Shown: positions 34,224-43,248, numbered from the stretch's first letter. The stretch: DNA of 64,000 nt from JBMHDW01 sp049889175 (GCA_049889175.1 JBMHDW010000002.1:62001-126000); one strand, 5' to 3'. Numbers and translations: made by a program. Notes: generated by a model from the sequence alone, not told the origin.

Positions 34224-35494
34224 GAGAAGTACCTCATAGAGTTAATGATAATAATAAGGATCATGATTGGTGGGACACAGAACCGAATAATACCAAAAAT
34301 AAAATTTAAAAAAGGGGTTTGATGCTGAATCAGTGATCGTTTAAATCGCCAGCCAGTAAATATGATATAACCTAAAGCCCCTAATGGTAACATATAGTCG
34401 GTGGAGAGTATTCTGATGAGTGTAAATATGTTTTCATTAAAGCAGCAAATAGCACCCAGTAGCCACGCTAATAAACCTAAAATAATCGCTGTGTGTTTTC
34501 GTTGTAGGCCACATTTCTGGGATAGTGTTAGTACAATGGGCTCAAGGAGTGAAATAGCAGATGTCCAAGCTGCAAAAAATAACAATACGAAAAATGAGAG
34601 TAAAATGATGTTATGGTAAGCAATACCAGCTAAAGCTTTGGGTAAAGCTACAAACATTAAGCTATGTCCACCTTGGCCTACGGAGAGACCTGATACAGAG
34701 AATAACGTCATTGTGCTCATCAAGCCAACACTTACATTTAATAGAATAATTATGAAGGTAGCTGTAGTGATGGGTTTTTTCTGAGTCACATAAGCGCCAT
34801 AGGTAAATAAGCAGCCAGCACCAACCGCAAGAGAAAATAGAGCTTGGCCTAGTGCTATGTGCAGCGTCTTAAAGAATGGGGGGCTGCTAATTTGGTTAAG
34901 CTGATGCCAAATGGGAGATATACCTTGCTGATAAATAACCAAACAGCTAATTGTCATTAAGATAAAAAAGAAGCATGGCATTACTCTATTGGAGATCCAT
35001 TCAATGCCTCTTTGTAGTTCTTGTGTAATTACCCATGTTGTAAGTGCTAAGAAAACAGTTAAACCAATCAGTTTTAAATGAGGATTATGATTTAAAAGTG
35101 ACCATGACTCAAGGGGATCTTGAATATTCAATTGTTGAGTTAATGTGAGATAAATATAATGTAATGACCACCCTGAAACAACGCTGTAGAAAGCCACAAT
35201 AAAAAACAAAGTTGCTAATCCCCAATAACTTATCCATGTCCATTTGTGGGAGCATTGACTTTGTTGGCACAATTTTTGCATGCCATCAATGGCATTACTC
35301 TGGCTGGATTGACCTAAAAGAAGTTCGGCCAACATCATAGGCAAGCCAATGATAAGAACACAACATAAATAAAGCAAAATAAATAACCAGCCTCCTTGAC
35401 TAACCAGTGCAGGGAATTGCCAAATATTTCCTAAACCTACAGCGGCTCCTGTTGTGGCTAAAATAAAACTAAATGTATTGGACCATTGCTTCAT
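34220..35494 (-). CDS. Sodium-dependent transporter (NSS/SNF family)
   Basis: Inner-membrane symporter of the LeuT-type neurotransmitter:sodium family, usually importing amino acids. The 424-residue protein opens with FILATTGAAVGLGNIWQFPALVSQ (quoted by its key part GAAVGLGNIWQFP), the unwound helix-1 sodium/substrate site. GLPMMLAELLLGQ follows in helix 2, and about 11 hydrophobic segments in all. Substrate cannot be assigned, but amino-acid import would suit a host-dependent cell. It is upstream of and overlapping dapB. Confidence 0.9.
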   Translation of the reverse strand: MKQWSNTFSFILATTGAAVGLGNIWQFPALVSQGGWLFILLYLCCVLIIGLPMMLAELLLGQSSQSNAIDGMQKLCQQSQCSHKWTWISYWGLATLFFIVAFYSVVSGWSLHYIYLTLTQQLNIQDPLESWSLLNHNPHLKLIGLTVFLALTTWVITQELQRGIEWISNRVMPCFFFILMTISCLVIYQQGISPIWHQLNQISSPPFFKTLHIALGQALFSLAVGAGCLFTYGAYVTQKKPITTATFIIILLNVSVGLMSTMTLFSVSGLSVGQGGHSLMFVALPKALAGIAYHNIILLSFFVLLFFAAWTSAISLLEPIVLTLSQKCGLQRKHTAIILGLLAWLLGAICCFNENIFTLIRILSTDYMLPLGALGYIIFTGWRFKRSLIQHQTPFLNFIFGIIRFCVPPIMILIIIINSMRYFS

Positions 35495-35696
35495 ATGAAA
35501 AAGATTGAATGATAATTTAGGGTGGACTAAAGAACTTATCTTAGCAAATATTGTGCATTATGTTAAGATGTTGTTAATGGTCATTAGGGTATATTTAAAA
35601 TTCAAAAAAGTTTTATTATATCTTTCTGGAATAAATGCGTAATATTATATTCACTCAAAAGCATGAATAATATTAAGTTAAATTGGATGGCAAGTT

Positions 35697-36728
35697 ATGT
35701 ATATCGTAATTGATACTCGTATAGGTTTAGGTGATGCATTGGTGTATGCAATGTTGGCAAATTCACTGGCTAAAGCAGGTTATAGAGTTGTGGTTATCAG
35801 TAAATATTTACATCATTTTGCTCATTTAATAAAGTCTTATCGAGTGTTGTTGCCAGAGGGTAATGATTGTGCTGAGGCTTGTTATCAGAGCGATGTTATT
35901 TTGACAACACAATCACAGGATATACATCATCAAGATAAAACTGTTCTTATTGGTATTGATCATAAGTGCACTGCAAGTTGGCTACCATCAAAAAATCATC
36001 CTTTTTCACCCTGTCATGGGCAAAACTTATGTCGGAAATATCATCAATGCACCAGTATGCCTCAGCTTTGGCAAAACTTTTTAGATGATACAATAGGTGG
36101 AAACCTTATTGTCAGCACCGGTATAAAGTGGCCTCAATCATGGTTGCATCATAAATACTCAAAACGAGTTTTGTTGGCACCTTATTACTCTGGTAGTCAT
36201 TTGGGTGAAGTACATAGAAGTTGGGCATTAGCACGATGGCATCAACTAGCACAACGCTGCTTAGAAGATGGTTTTGAGGTTATTTGGTTGATGACAGATG
36301 CAGAAAAATCGATTACTCCAAGTATTATTCTGAATCAATATACTGTGCTAACACCATCTTTAATGAGTTCAGCACAACTCATGTACGAAAGTGCTGTGCT
36401 TGTTGGAGCTTGTTCAGGGTCAAGTTGGCTTGCATCCTCAGCAAAGTTGCCTACAGTGAACCTATACTATGTACATGCTAAAAATAAACGTCGTAAATTA
36501 TTATGGCAAAAATGTTTTAGTAAGCATAAGGTGATAAGTCAACAAATAAGCCCTCTCTTAAGGTGGGTTATGTCATTGCTTGCGAAAGTTGTTTTTAGAC
36601 TGACCAGCCAGCATTCCTTATACTTTGGTCAATTGAAGCCTTCTGTGGGAGAGGTCTTTAATGAGGTAAAAAGTTTATTGCAGGATAAACAAGAAAAATA
36701 CACAACGAATGATTATTTAACCGAATGA
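35697..36728 (+). CDS. Glycosyltransferase family 9-like protein
   Basis: Resembles heptosyltransferases (GT9), which build the lipopolysaccharide core, but is diverged. The 343-residue protein begins with a strand-loop reading VIDTRIGLGDALVYAMLANSLA, whose GLGD replaces the usual GD.+ motif. The second half has LLAPYYSGS, RSWALARWHQLAQ and the donor-site-like ACSGSSWLASSAKLPTV, matching the family's G..SG..H.A...  region with His absent. Two hydrophobic stretches appear near 283-300. It could be an LPS transferase or an inactive relative. Its end overlaps the convergent FAD monooxygenase by 16 bases. Confidence 0.6.
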   Translation: MYIVIDTRIGLGDALVYAMLANSLAKAGYRVVVISKYLHHFAHLIKSYRVLLPEGNDCAEACYQSDVILTTQSQDIHHQDKTVLIGIDHKCTASWLPSKNHPFSPCHGQNLCRKYHQCTSMPQLWQNFLDDTIGGNLIVSTGIKWPQSWLHHKYSKRVLLAPYYSGSHLGEVHRSWALARWHQLAQRCLEDGFEVIWLMTDAEKSITPSIILNQYTVLTPSLMSSAQLMYESAVLVGACSGSSWLASSAKLPTVNLYYVHAKNKRRKLLWQKCFSKHKVISQQISPLLRWVMSLLAKVVFRLTSQHSLYFGQLKPSVGEVFNEVKSLLQDKQEKYTTNDYLTE

Positions 36729-37813
36729 TTCAGTAGGTAGTCATGTTGCAAGCCACTTGCTTCATTAATTATTTGGTGGTTGATCCATGTGCATTGATTT
36801 AAAAAATGATGACCAAATGTCATAATATTGGCATGATTGGTATACTTTTTGAGTAATTGATGACATAAATGTGCCATAAAAACATTGTGAGGCTTGCGTT
36901 GACGCTCAATGGCAATCGCATGTTGTGAGAATGATAAGTGATTGTAATCGGTTAGCTGTTGATGAAGTGCTGCGATATCTAGAAGTGTTAGGTTAAAGCC
37001 TTGGCCAGCTAGTGGGTGGATTCGGTGGTTGATATCGCCTATTAATATAGCCCCCTCATATTGATAGTGAGTTCTTAAAGAAGTCGTCAATGGTATGCTT
37101 GCAATGGGGTGTTGTAATTCTATATCTCCCAATGTCTTGATGTGGTCCTGGATTGTATTCATGTTAAATGGTGTGTGATGATTTAAGCTGGCAATAAGGT
37201 GGCTTTCGTTGGGTTTGTTTAACGGTAATGTTGCTATTGGGCCGTGAGTGGAAAAACACTGATATGCCATCGTATGATGAGGATGTTGGTGTTTGATGAA
37301 AGCAATATGTCCGTATTGATGGTGATCTATTATCTGTTCAGGTTTTGTAATATGTGGAGATATAATGCTTTGCGTAATGTATAACTCAGGGGCATTAATG
37401 GTTCTATCGTCGATTTGAATGTTGAAAGAGGTGGTTTTTGAAAAGGTAATCCTCTTGGCTTCAATGTGATGAAGATTGTGAGTGGCCTGAGAAACCAGCT
37501 CATAAAGTGCTGACTGATCGATGACATAACCCATAATGGGTTGTTGGATTGGTGGTTTAATATGCCAAGGTGTGGCATTTTTTTTCGAGGTAGAAATGAC
37601 CATGCTTGTAATGGGTGCGCATAAAGGTTCGATATTAAGGTCAAGGTTTGTTAATACATTTTTACTGGCAAGGCTTAAAGTTAATGCAAGAGGTAGTTGA
37701 CTGTTCTTTTTGGGGAGGTGGATCAGTGTGGGGTTCTTACCTAGCTTCATTAAGGTGAGCGCTAATGTTTTTGCAGTGAGCCCATCACCAATAATAACCA
37801 CATCATTCGGCAT
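36713..37813 (-). CDS. UbiH/UbiI-family FAD monooxygenase
   Basis: Aromatic-ring hydroxylase of the ubiquinone pathway family. In 366 residues the FAD dinucleotide motif is at the N-terminus (VVIIGDGLTAKTLALTL) and the second FAD motif is intact: ILIGDINHRIHPLAGQGFNLTLLD. It occupies the ubiI (visC) position downstream of pepP and another UbiH-like gene, as in E. coli. Which ring carbon it hydroxylates cannot be read from the sequence. It overlaps the upstream paralogue by 11 bases, so the three genes form one transcript. Confidence 0.85.
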   Translation of the reverse strand: MPNDVVIIGDGLTAKTLALTLMKLGKNPTLIHLPKKNSQLPLALTLSLASKNVLTNLDLNIEPLCAPITSMVISTSKKNATPWHIKPPIQQPIMGYVIDQSALYELVSQATHNLHHIEAKRITFSKTTSFNIQIDDRTINAPELYITQSIISPHITKPEQIIDHHQYGHIAFIKHQHPHHTMAYQCFSTHGPIATLPLNKPNESHLIASLNHHTPFNMNTIQDHIKTLGDIELQHPIASIPLTTSLRTHYQYEGAILIGDINHRIHPLAGQGFNLTLLDIAALHQQLTDYNHLSFSQHAIAIERQRKPHNVFMAHLCHQLLKKYTNHANIMTFGHHFLNQCTWINHQIINEASGLQHDYLLNHSVK

Positions 37814-38819
37814 AATAATGCTCTCCCATAAATCTATTTAAGCAATATTGCTGAAACATCTTACTTTGATTGAGTAGTGAAAAACCAATGCCAGCAAGAT
37901 GTTTGGGTAGATGAAGTAATCTATGTTGTTGCTTGAAAAAAACTTCGTTATTGATATCTAGTTGTTTTAATCCATTCGTGAAATGATTAACGTCAATAGA
38001 CTCCCTTAAGATTTTGAGTTGTTTTAAGGTAAAGTTTAGGTGTTGAGCGGCAATGGGGGGCGGCATGATTGCGCATTCACCCAGGCATAAATAAGGTAGT
38101 AAGGTGCTTTTTGGTCGTATGCTTGTGGTATAGCCGAATGTTTGTTCGTGAACAAGGTCTTTTAATGTAATCATTGGTCGCCAAGCTAGTAATGGATCGG
38201 CGAAGACATTTTGAGTGCTTGTATGAATGCACTTTACTTGATTCTTGCTGATAGGTACAAGAGCCCAAACTCCTGTTGATGAGAATCGTTGCCAAGCTGT
38301 ATGGGGTGTAATGTGTTGTTCTGTCGTCCAAATAGATTGATGGATAGTAATGTTTTTACCAGTGCGGACTTGACTTAAAGACTCTGGTATGAGTGTATTA
38401 TTTTGACCTGTTGCTAAAATAATACAATCATGATCTAAATCATCAATGCTATTTAAGTTATTGCAATGATGAGTGATATTATTTTGTTGTTTAATACCTG
38501 TCCATAAAGTTTCTTGTAATAGAGAGGCATTAATCATTTGTCCAAAATATTTTAGGTTGTGGTGGTTTGAGTCAAATCGACAAAACCCCCAGTGATTCTG
38601 GCTTGATAGATGCACTTGTGTTAAATGCGTGCCTGTTATCTCTTGTCCTAGTAATTGAGCTAACATTGTGGCATTCGGCATGCTGAGTATAAGTTGCCTA
38701 TTCTGTGCTTTGGATTTTAATCCGTATAGTTCAACTTGTGTTGAGGGGGTAGCTAGGTATATGGCAGCACTAAGTCCTGTGAGTCCAGTACCAATAATGG
38801 CAATTCGTTTAATGGTCAT
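37803..38819 (-). CDS. Diverged UbiH-like FAD protein
   Basis: Occupies the ubiH position between pepP and the ubiI-like gene. The 338-residue protein keeps the N-terminal Rossmann motif IAIIGTGLTGLSAAIYL and the mid-region LATGQNN strand. The second FAD motif is eroded: GECAIMPPPIAAQHLN in place of GDAAH..PP.AGQG.N, so the Asp, His and the AGQG glycines are lost. It is also 40-60 residues shorter than UbiH. It may bind FAD weakly, have a changed role, or be losing function, although the frame is intact. Translation is coupled to pepP by a 1-base overlap (ATGA). Confidence 0.75.
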   Translation of the reverse strand: MTIKRIAIIGTGLTGLSAAIYLATPSTQVELYGLKSKAQNRQLILSMPNATMLAQLLGQEITGTHLTQVHLSSQNHWGFCRFDSNHHNLKYFGQMINASLLQETLWTGIKQQNNITHHCNNLNSIDDLDHDCIILATGQNNTLIPESLSQVRTGKNITIHQSIWTTEQHITPHTAWQRFSSTGVWALVPISKNQVKCIHTSTQNVFADPLLAWRPMITLKDLVHEQTFGYTTSIRPKSTLLPYLCLGECAIMPPPIAAQHLNFTLKQLKILRESIDVNHFTNGLKQLDINNEVFFKQQHRLLHLPKHLAGIGFSLLNQSKMFQQYCLNRFMGEHYYAE

Positions 38820-40015
38820 CAGCTTGCTTCGATATCCTCAATGGTTTTTGGGAGTTCTTTAGAGAAATTAATATGGCCAGATTCAGTAACTAAAATGGTA
38901 TCTTCAATGCGAATGCCGATATTATGCCAACGTTCGTCAAGGTCTTTGTTCGGTCTCATATACAGACCCGGTTCAATGGTAATGGTCATACCTGCTTCTA
39001 ATGGTTGATGGCGATCACTAGGATCATGAACATCAATACCTAACGAGTGACCTATGCCATGAGGGTACCAAGTATGTAAAGTTTTAATTAGTTGATCATG
39101 ATGATTGGGTGAGAGTATTTGCAATGATAATAATCCTTCAATAAGTTTGTTTTGAGCGATGAGATTTAATTCAGCCCAATGTATACCTGGTTTAACTGCC
39201 TCTAAAGCTGAAACTTGTGCAGCTAAAACAATCTCATAAAGTAAGGATTGTTCTTTAGAAAAATGTTTTTTGGTGGGGAATGTTCTTGTAATATCAGATG
39301 CATAGCTTTGAAATTCAATGCCAGCATCTAATAACAACATAGCGCCATTAGGAATCGTGCCATTGTTATGATTGTAGTGGAGAATATTGGCGTGATGCGC
39401 GCCTGCAACGATCGGGTGATATGCTTGCTCAAAACATTGATGCTGACAGCAAGTGGCAAGGTAAATAGATAATGCTTGAGCTTCGGTATTAAGATGATCT
39501 CGATGGGCCATGACCTCTTGATGAGCAAGGACAGATAGTTGAGTTGCCTTTTGTATGAGCTCAATTTCATCATCAGATTTAATTCGACGTAGTCTTACCA
39601 TAAAAGGATCAAGTGATTCGGTAAATTGAGAGATCATACCTCGCTGAGCACTTGGTGTGTAAATAATATCTAATGTATCTAAAATGTCATCTATGTCTTT
39701 AAGAGATAATATGGCGTCATAATGATTGGTCGAAAATGACTTTGGTAAATCAACGCCGTGCCAAACAATATCATGATGAGATATATTAGGTGTTACAAGA
39801 TACAATTGATGGTGGTTGTGGTTTTTGACGCCAATTAATTGATGATTTGGTTGGTTACACCCTGATAAATAGAGCATATTACTATCGCTGCGGAAAGGGT
39901 AATGAGCATCATGATTTCGAATAACAGGGGTGCCTGAATGGCAAATAAAGCCAGAGCCATCTGGAAGTTGATTGAGTAGTGCTTGGCACCGCTTTTGAAA
40001 AATATTTGTAACCAT
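38819..40015 (-). CDS. pepP: Xaa-Pro aminopeptidase
   Basis: Removes N-terminal residues that precede proline. The 398-residue protein has an N-terminal creatinase-like domain and a C-terminal pita-bread domain. The metal ligands are visible: Asp in LLLDAGIEFQSYASDITRTFP (two Asp within this segment), His in HGIGHSLGIDVHD, Glu in ITIEPGLYM and Glu in GIRIEDTILV. It is somewhat shorter than E. coli PepP (441). It leads the pepP-ubi-ubi operon, a conserved gammaproteobacterial order; ygfB, which precedes pepP in E. coli, is missing. Confidence 0.95.
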   Translation of the reverse strand: MVTNIFQKRCQALLNQLPDGSGFICHSGTPVIRNHDAHYPFRSDSNMLYLSGCNQPNHQLIGVKNHNHHQLYLVTPNISHHDIVWHGVDLPKSFSTNHYDAILSLKDIDDILDTLDIIYTPSAQRGMISQFTESLDPFMVRLRRIKSDDEIELIQKATQLSVLAHQEVMAHRDHLNTEAQALSIYLATCCQHQCFEQAYHPIVAGAHHANILHYNHNNGTIPNGAMLLLDAGIEFQSYASDITRTFPTKKHFSKEQSLLYEIVLAAQVSALEAVKPGIHWAELNLIAQNKLIEGLLSLQILSPNHHDQLIKTLHTWYPHGIGHSLGIDVHDPSDRHQPLEAGMTITIEPGLYMRPNKDLDERWHNIGIRIEDTILVTESGHINFSKELPKTIEDIEAS

Positions 40016-40125
40016 ACTTTATGGTAGTCGATATACAATGATTATCACAGTTTTTTGTAGAAAAATTTATGAACATGAGGTAATTTAAAATAGTATATGG
40101 ATTTCCATAAATTAGGGATAATGAA

Positions 40126-41799
40126 TTGCCTAGGAACAAGAAACAGAGTTACGCTCAGAAGGATGAGTTACCATGTTCATCATCCAGTGATGATGAAATG
40201 GTTTATGTTGATGGGCCGCCCAAAAAGTTTACTCGATCGATTCAGAGGACGCACTATGAAATTGATGCTAGATGGATTGAGTTTATCAACCTGTTTAAAC
40301 CTGAATTTGAAACCCAGTTAAATAATCGGTTATCAAGTTGCAGCAAGCAAGTATTATCATCCAATCTATCTACAACAATTTTGAAAAATCAACTTATATC
40401 AGATCACGTTGACCATTGGGCTAGTTCTGATGAATATGCAAAGAAGCAGTTGGGTGCTATAGGTCCATTGTTGATTGATGATCAACTTGATTTTAATATT
40501 ATTATTGAAAGCATCCCTATGGAAAGGGAAGATTGCCTTAAGTTTTTTTTTCAATGCTGTCATCATATTGACGTGTCCTCGTGGCGCTTTTTATTAAAAT
40601 GGCTTAAGCATCATGATATAACTTCACGAATTTTCTGGTTGGAGATGTATCAAAAGTATAAGGCCAATGTTGATATTGATCAGAGCATCGATACGAATCG
40701 GTTATCCAAACAGCTTTTGTGTATGCATTATCGTGCAAAAGATTTAAATGATGTGGCTAAAAGTTTAAATGATCTTCAGCTGTCTATTTCTTGGTGTGAC
40801 GTGCTCATTTCTACACCCATGGCTTATCACAGCAGAATTTTGACAGTTTTAAAAGAATTTGGTGCCTCTATTAACCAATATCCATTCAGTACATGTTTTT
40901 TGGTTTATGACCTCATGGTATATGAAGATTTAAATACAGAATCTTTAAAGGTAATGTTTACTTATTTAGGTGATCAGAAAAATGCCCATGATCGCTGGAA
41001 TTTAGTGTCGCAGAATCAAGAGGTTTTTATTCATGCTAAAATGTATAATGTATTTAAATATACTGATGATTTTGTAAAAAATAATAATTTAATGCTTAAG
41101 GCTGATGATTATATTAATATTTCTAATTTTTTCAATTTATTTGGTCACAATGAAGAAATATTTTGGCATAGATTGCTTGAGCAATTATCTTTTCTATCAT
41201 TAGATGAATTTAAAGAGATGCTTAGCCATGCAAGGGGTTGTTTATCAGATGAAGATCTTAAACATCGAATAAATTGGCTATTACTTTTAGATCGCTCTAA
41301 CAATGTGACCTTATCAGAACCCTATTGGTATTCAATGCCAGCAGAATGGTTTAGTTATTTAAAAGATGAGTTATTTCTGTGCGATATGATTAAAATAATG
41401 AAATTATCGTCTGCTTATCCTAAGTTTTACCCATTAAATAAATGGGACCTCCATTATTTAAGACACATACAGGGTCAACATATACGTTCATTTTCAACGA
41501 TTCTGAAGCCATGGCGACGTTATAAGCCTTCTCATGTATCGATAGTGATATGCTTATTACTAGGTGTCGGTGGGGCATATTATTCCAATGCATTTCGTTT
41601 GGTATTTACCTTATCACTTTTTCTTACGTACTTTTATACGTCAACAAGAAAGTACGTCACCATTGATAATGCTTCAATAGATAGTGAGAGCTCTTCAGTT
41701 TTAAAGACGCCTGAGCGAAAGGGGGTAAGCCTTTTGAGTAAGGTTGATCATTTGGATGAATTTTCACTCACTCCGCCACCAGAATATGATTCGTTTTAG
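40126..41799 (+). CDS. Unknown 557-residue protein with C-terminal membrane hairpin
   Basis: Not recognised. The TTG at 40126 has AGGGA at 40114-40118, spaced 7 bases. The ATG at 40121 is in another frame and its 74-residue product would be an artefact. Residues 17-30 are acidic and Ser-rich; 40-465 are helical and charged. Two hydrophobic segments, about 470-488 and 490-505, form a tight hairpin. The last 50 residues are Ser/Pro-rich and end in PPPEYDSF, containing a PPxY motif at 551-554. Such motifs bind eukaryotic WW domains, so a host-targeted membrane protein is an attractive guess. It lies between pepP and the zapA locus, where ygfB would be expected. Confidence 0.72.
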   Translation: MPRNKKQSYAQKDELPCSSSSDDEMVYVDGPPKKFTRSIQRTHYEIDARWIEFINLFKPEFETQLNNRLSSCSKQVLSSNLSTTILKNQLISDHVDHWASSDEYAKKQLGAIGPLLIDDQLDFNIIIESIPMEREDCLKFFFQCCHHIDVSSWRFLLKWLKHHDITSRIFWLEMYQKYKANVDIDQSIDTNRLSKQLLCMHYRAKDLNDVAKSLNDLQLSISWCDVLISTPMAYHSRILTVLKEFGASINQYPFSTCFLVYDLMVYEDLNTESLKVMFTYLGDQKNAHDRWNLVSQNQEVFIHAKMYNVFKYTDDFVKNNNLMLKADDYINISNFFNLFGHNEEIFWHRLLEQLSFLSLDEFKEMLSHARGCLSDEDLKHRINWLLLLDRSNNVTLSEPYWYSMPAEWFSYLKDELFLCDMIKIMKLSSAYPKFYPLNKWDLHYLRHIQGQHIRSFSTILKPWRRYKPSHVSIVICLLLGVGGAYYSNAFRLVFTLSLFLTYFYTSTRKYVTIDNASIDSESSSVLKTPERKGVSLLSKVDHLDEFSLTPPPEYDSF

Positions 41800-41849
41800 G
41801 CTTGATAATCTCACACGACTCATTACAATAGTGTCCAAGGTGGTAACTG

Positions 41850-42053
41850 ATGACATTCAAAGAGGCACAAAAGGATATTGAGCGAAAATTTGATTTGCTG
41901 TATCAAAAGTATCATTCAATACTCAAGGAGCATAGTAAAGTTAAGCAAGAGCTAGCTGACGTTCAACATCGTTATGAGCATTTATTGGGTGCTATGAATC
42001 AAGCGAAAAGTGATATAAAAGAGGTCATCGCTTTTATTAAGGATGCATCATGA
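41850..42053 (+). CDS. ZapB-like short coiled-coil protein upstream of zapA
   Basis: The 67-residue protein is a single coiled coil (QKDIERKFDLLYQKYHSIL and KVKQELADVQHRYEHLL heptads). A small coiled-coil protein of this kind (the TIGR02449 type) commonly precedes zapA in gammaproteobacteria and is thought to relate to ZapB, a Z-ring associated protein. It overlaps zapA in an ATGA junction, showing coupled expression. Identification rests on length, coiled coil and neighbourhood. Confidence 0.8.
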   Translation: MTFKEAQKDIERKFDLLYQKYHSILKEHSKVKQELADVQHRYEHLLGAMNQAKSDIKEVIAFIKDAS

Positions 42054-42331
42054 GTTCTGAGGTTAAGCAATGGACAATATTAGGCAAACAAGTGTCATTG
42101 AATTGTCCTCGTCAACATTTAAAGTTAATTGATAAGGCGGTTATGCGCTTACAGACTGTGTTGGCTAAGCAAGATAAACAACAAGATGATTTAACACAAG
42201 TCATTATGGCTGCTTTGCATATTGCGTATCAAGGCGTGGTGAGCGAGGATCGATATGAGGCTTTGCATGATGATTGTACGATTTGGTCAGGACATTTAAG
42301 GCAGCGCATTCAACGCTTACTTGAAAAATAA
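42050..42331 (+). CDS. zapA: Cell division protein ZapA
   Basis: Small protein that bundles FtsZ filaments at the division ring. The 93-residue protein has the N-terminal globular part (WTILGKQVSLNCPRQH, close to the family's I.G..Y.v.CP......L) and a C-terminal helix. Length is near the 109 of E. coli ZapA. It is coupled to the upstream coiled-coil gene and followed by 6S RNA and fau, the conserved zapA-ssrS-fau order. Confidence 0.88.
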   Translation: MSSEVKQWTILGKQVSLNCPRQHLKLIDKAVMRLQTVLAKQDKQQDDLTQVIMAALHIAYQGVVSEDRYEALHDDCTIWSGHLRQRIQRLLEK

Positions 42332-42367
42332 TTGCATTTGATCCATAATACAATAGCTGGGTGTTGG

Positions 42368-42373
42368 TATACT
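42368..42373 (+). promoter_or_regulatory. Extended -10 promoter element of the 6S RNA gene
   Basis: TATACT at 42368-42373 is preceded by TGG, an extended -10, placing transcription start near 42380. The -35 region is weak. Confidence 0.5.
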
Positions 42374-42379
42374 TTATCT

Positions 42380-42500
42380 ATGTCAATGACACAGGGCTGT
42401 TGGCAAAGGCGTGGTGTGCTCGTTTTTTTTAATGAGCCTGAAGCGTTTTTCAGACTGGCCCACCTGAACAAATCGGTTCAGTCATCCGCATCCAGCAACT
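42380..42500 (+). ncRNA. ssrS: 6S RNA (ssrS), boundaries approximate
   Basis: 6S RNA binds sigma70 RNA polymerase by mimicking an open promoter. The assignment rests on position between zapA and fau, the standard place, and on hairpins: GTTGG 42399-42403 with CCAGC 42492-42496 as closing stem, GCTC 42418-42421 with GAGC 42434-42437, CTGAA 42438-42442 with TTCAG 42449-42453, and CTGAAC 42464-42469 with GTTCAG 42476-42481. The CCACCTGAAC...GGTTCAG arm resembles the 3' arm of E. coli 6S. At about 120 bases it would be shorter than the 184 of E. coli. Confidence 0.65.
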
Positions 42501-42503
42501 GAT

Positions 42504-43040
42504 ATGATGAACTCTAAACAAGCAGCTAGATACTGGATTAAGCAGCAACCATTGATGAGAATGGCCAATCCTGTGCATTTGTCTGATATCATGCCATCAG
42601 TTTTGGGTTTAAAAGTAGGTGCTTATTATCCTTTACATCCAGAAGTAGATTGCATGGGCTTATTGACCCACTGGCGCTTGCATGCAAATGCCTGTATCTA
42701 TTTTCCTGAAGTTTTAAATCATGGTTTCATATTTCATGCATGGCGGGGGCAGTCGTTTGAGCGCATCAGCGATGGTTCATACATCCCCAAAAAATTAACA
42801 TTGTCAATTCAGCCTGAAGAGCTTGATGTTTGTATTGTTCCTTGTTTAGCTATTAACCAAAATGGTGTTCGTTTAGGGCGTGGGAGTGGGGCTTATGATC
42901 GATATATTAAATCTGTTTCAGTGCCCAAGTGGGGCTTGATTATGCCTCATCAGTATTTGCCCTTTGCTGGTGAATCACATGATTTGGTTTATGATGCTAT
43001 TTGGCAAGTTAGTGCACAAGATCCTAAACGTATTTTATGA
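42504..43040 (+). CDS. fau: 5-formyltetrahydrofolate cyclo-ligase
   Basis: Converts 5-formyl-THF to 5,10-methenyl-THF with ATP. The 178-residue protein has the C-terminal family signature VRLGRGSGAYDRYI, preceded by LDVCIVPCLAINQNG. The N-terminal ATP-binding loop is recognisable but diverged. Location directly after 6S RNA is conserved; in other bacteria the two are transcribed together. The start lies at the very end of the predicted RNA, so it may be expressed by read-through. Confidence 0.88.
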   Translation: MMNSKQAARYWIKQQPLMRMANPVHLSDIMPSVLGLKVGAYYPLHPEVDCMGLLTHWRLHANACIYFPEVLNHGFIFHAWRGQSFERISDGSYIPKKLTLSIQPEELDVCIVPCLAINQNGVRLGRGSGAYDRYIKSVSVPKWGLIMPHQYLPFAGESHDLVYDAIWQVSAQDPKRIL

Positions 43041-43248
43041 GTTATAAGGCTTGTCATATTAGGTAGCTCGTATGGTTTTCTAGGCCAGTAGTTAGTACTC
43101 AATATCCGGCATTTTGAATAAAAAAACCTTTACAAATATACGGCATATTTTCATTATTTATGCCTGTTGTTTTATACGTTGGCATACTCTAGCAGATAAT
43201 AGTAACCCTTGATTAATGCGGAAAAGTTTCATTTAACTGGGTTTTTGT
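43041..43248. other. 208-base intergenic region between convergent fau and dut
   Basis: No open frame of note, no tRNA and no convincing terminator stem were found here. The region is AT-rich and separates two convergent genes. Confidence 0.5.

Noticed and set aside
37803..38819. Calling the diverged UbiH-like gene a pseudogene
   Set aside because: The frame is full and translationally coupled on both sides; motif loss alone does not show decay.
40097..40321. A 74-residue frame with an ATG at 40121 upstream of the 557-residue orphan
   Set aside because: It overlaps in another frame, the ribosome site fits the TTG at 40126 better, and the product resembles nothing.
43041..43248. Possible tRNA or small gene in the fau-dut gap
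   Set aside because: No cloverleaf, no T-loop consensus and no open frame with a ribosome site were found.
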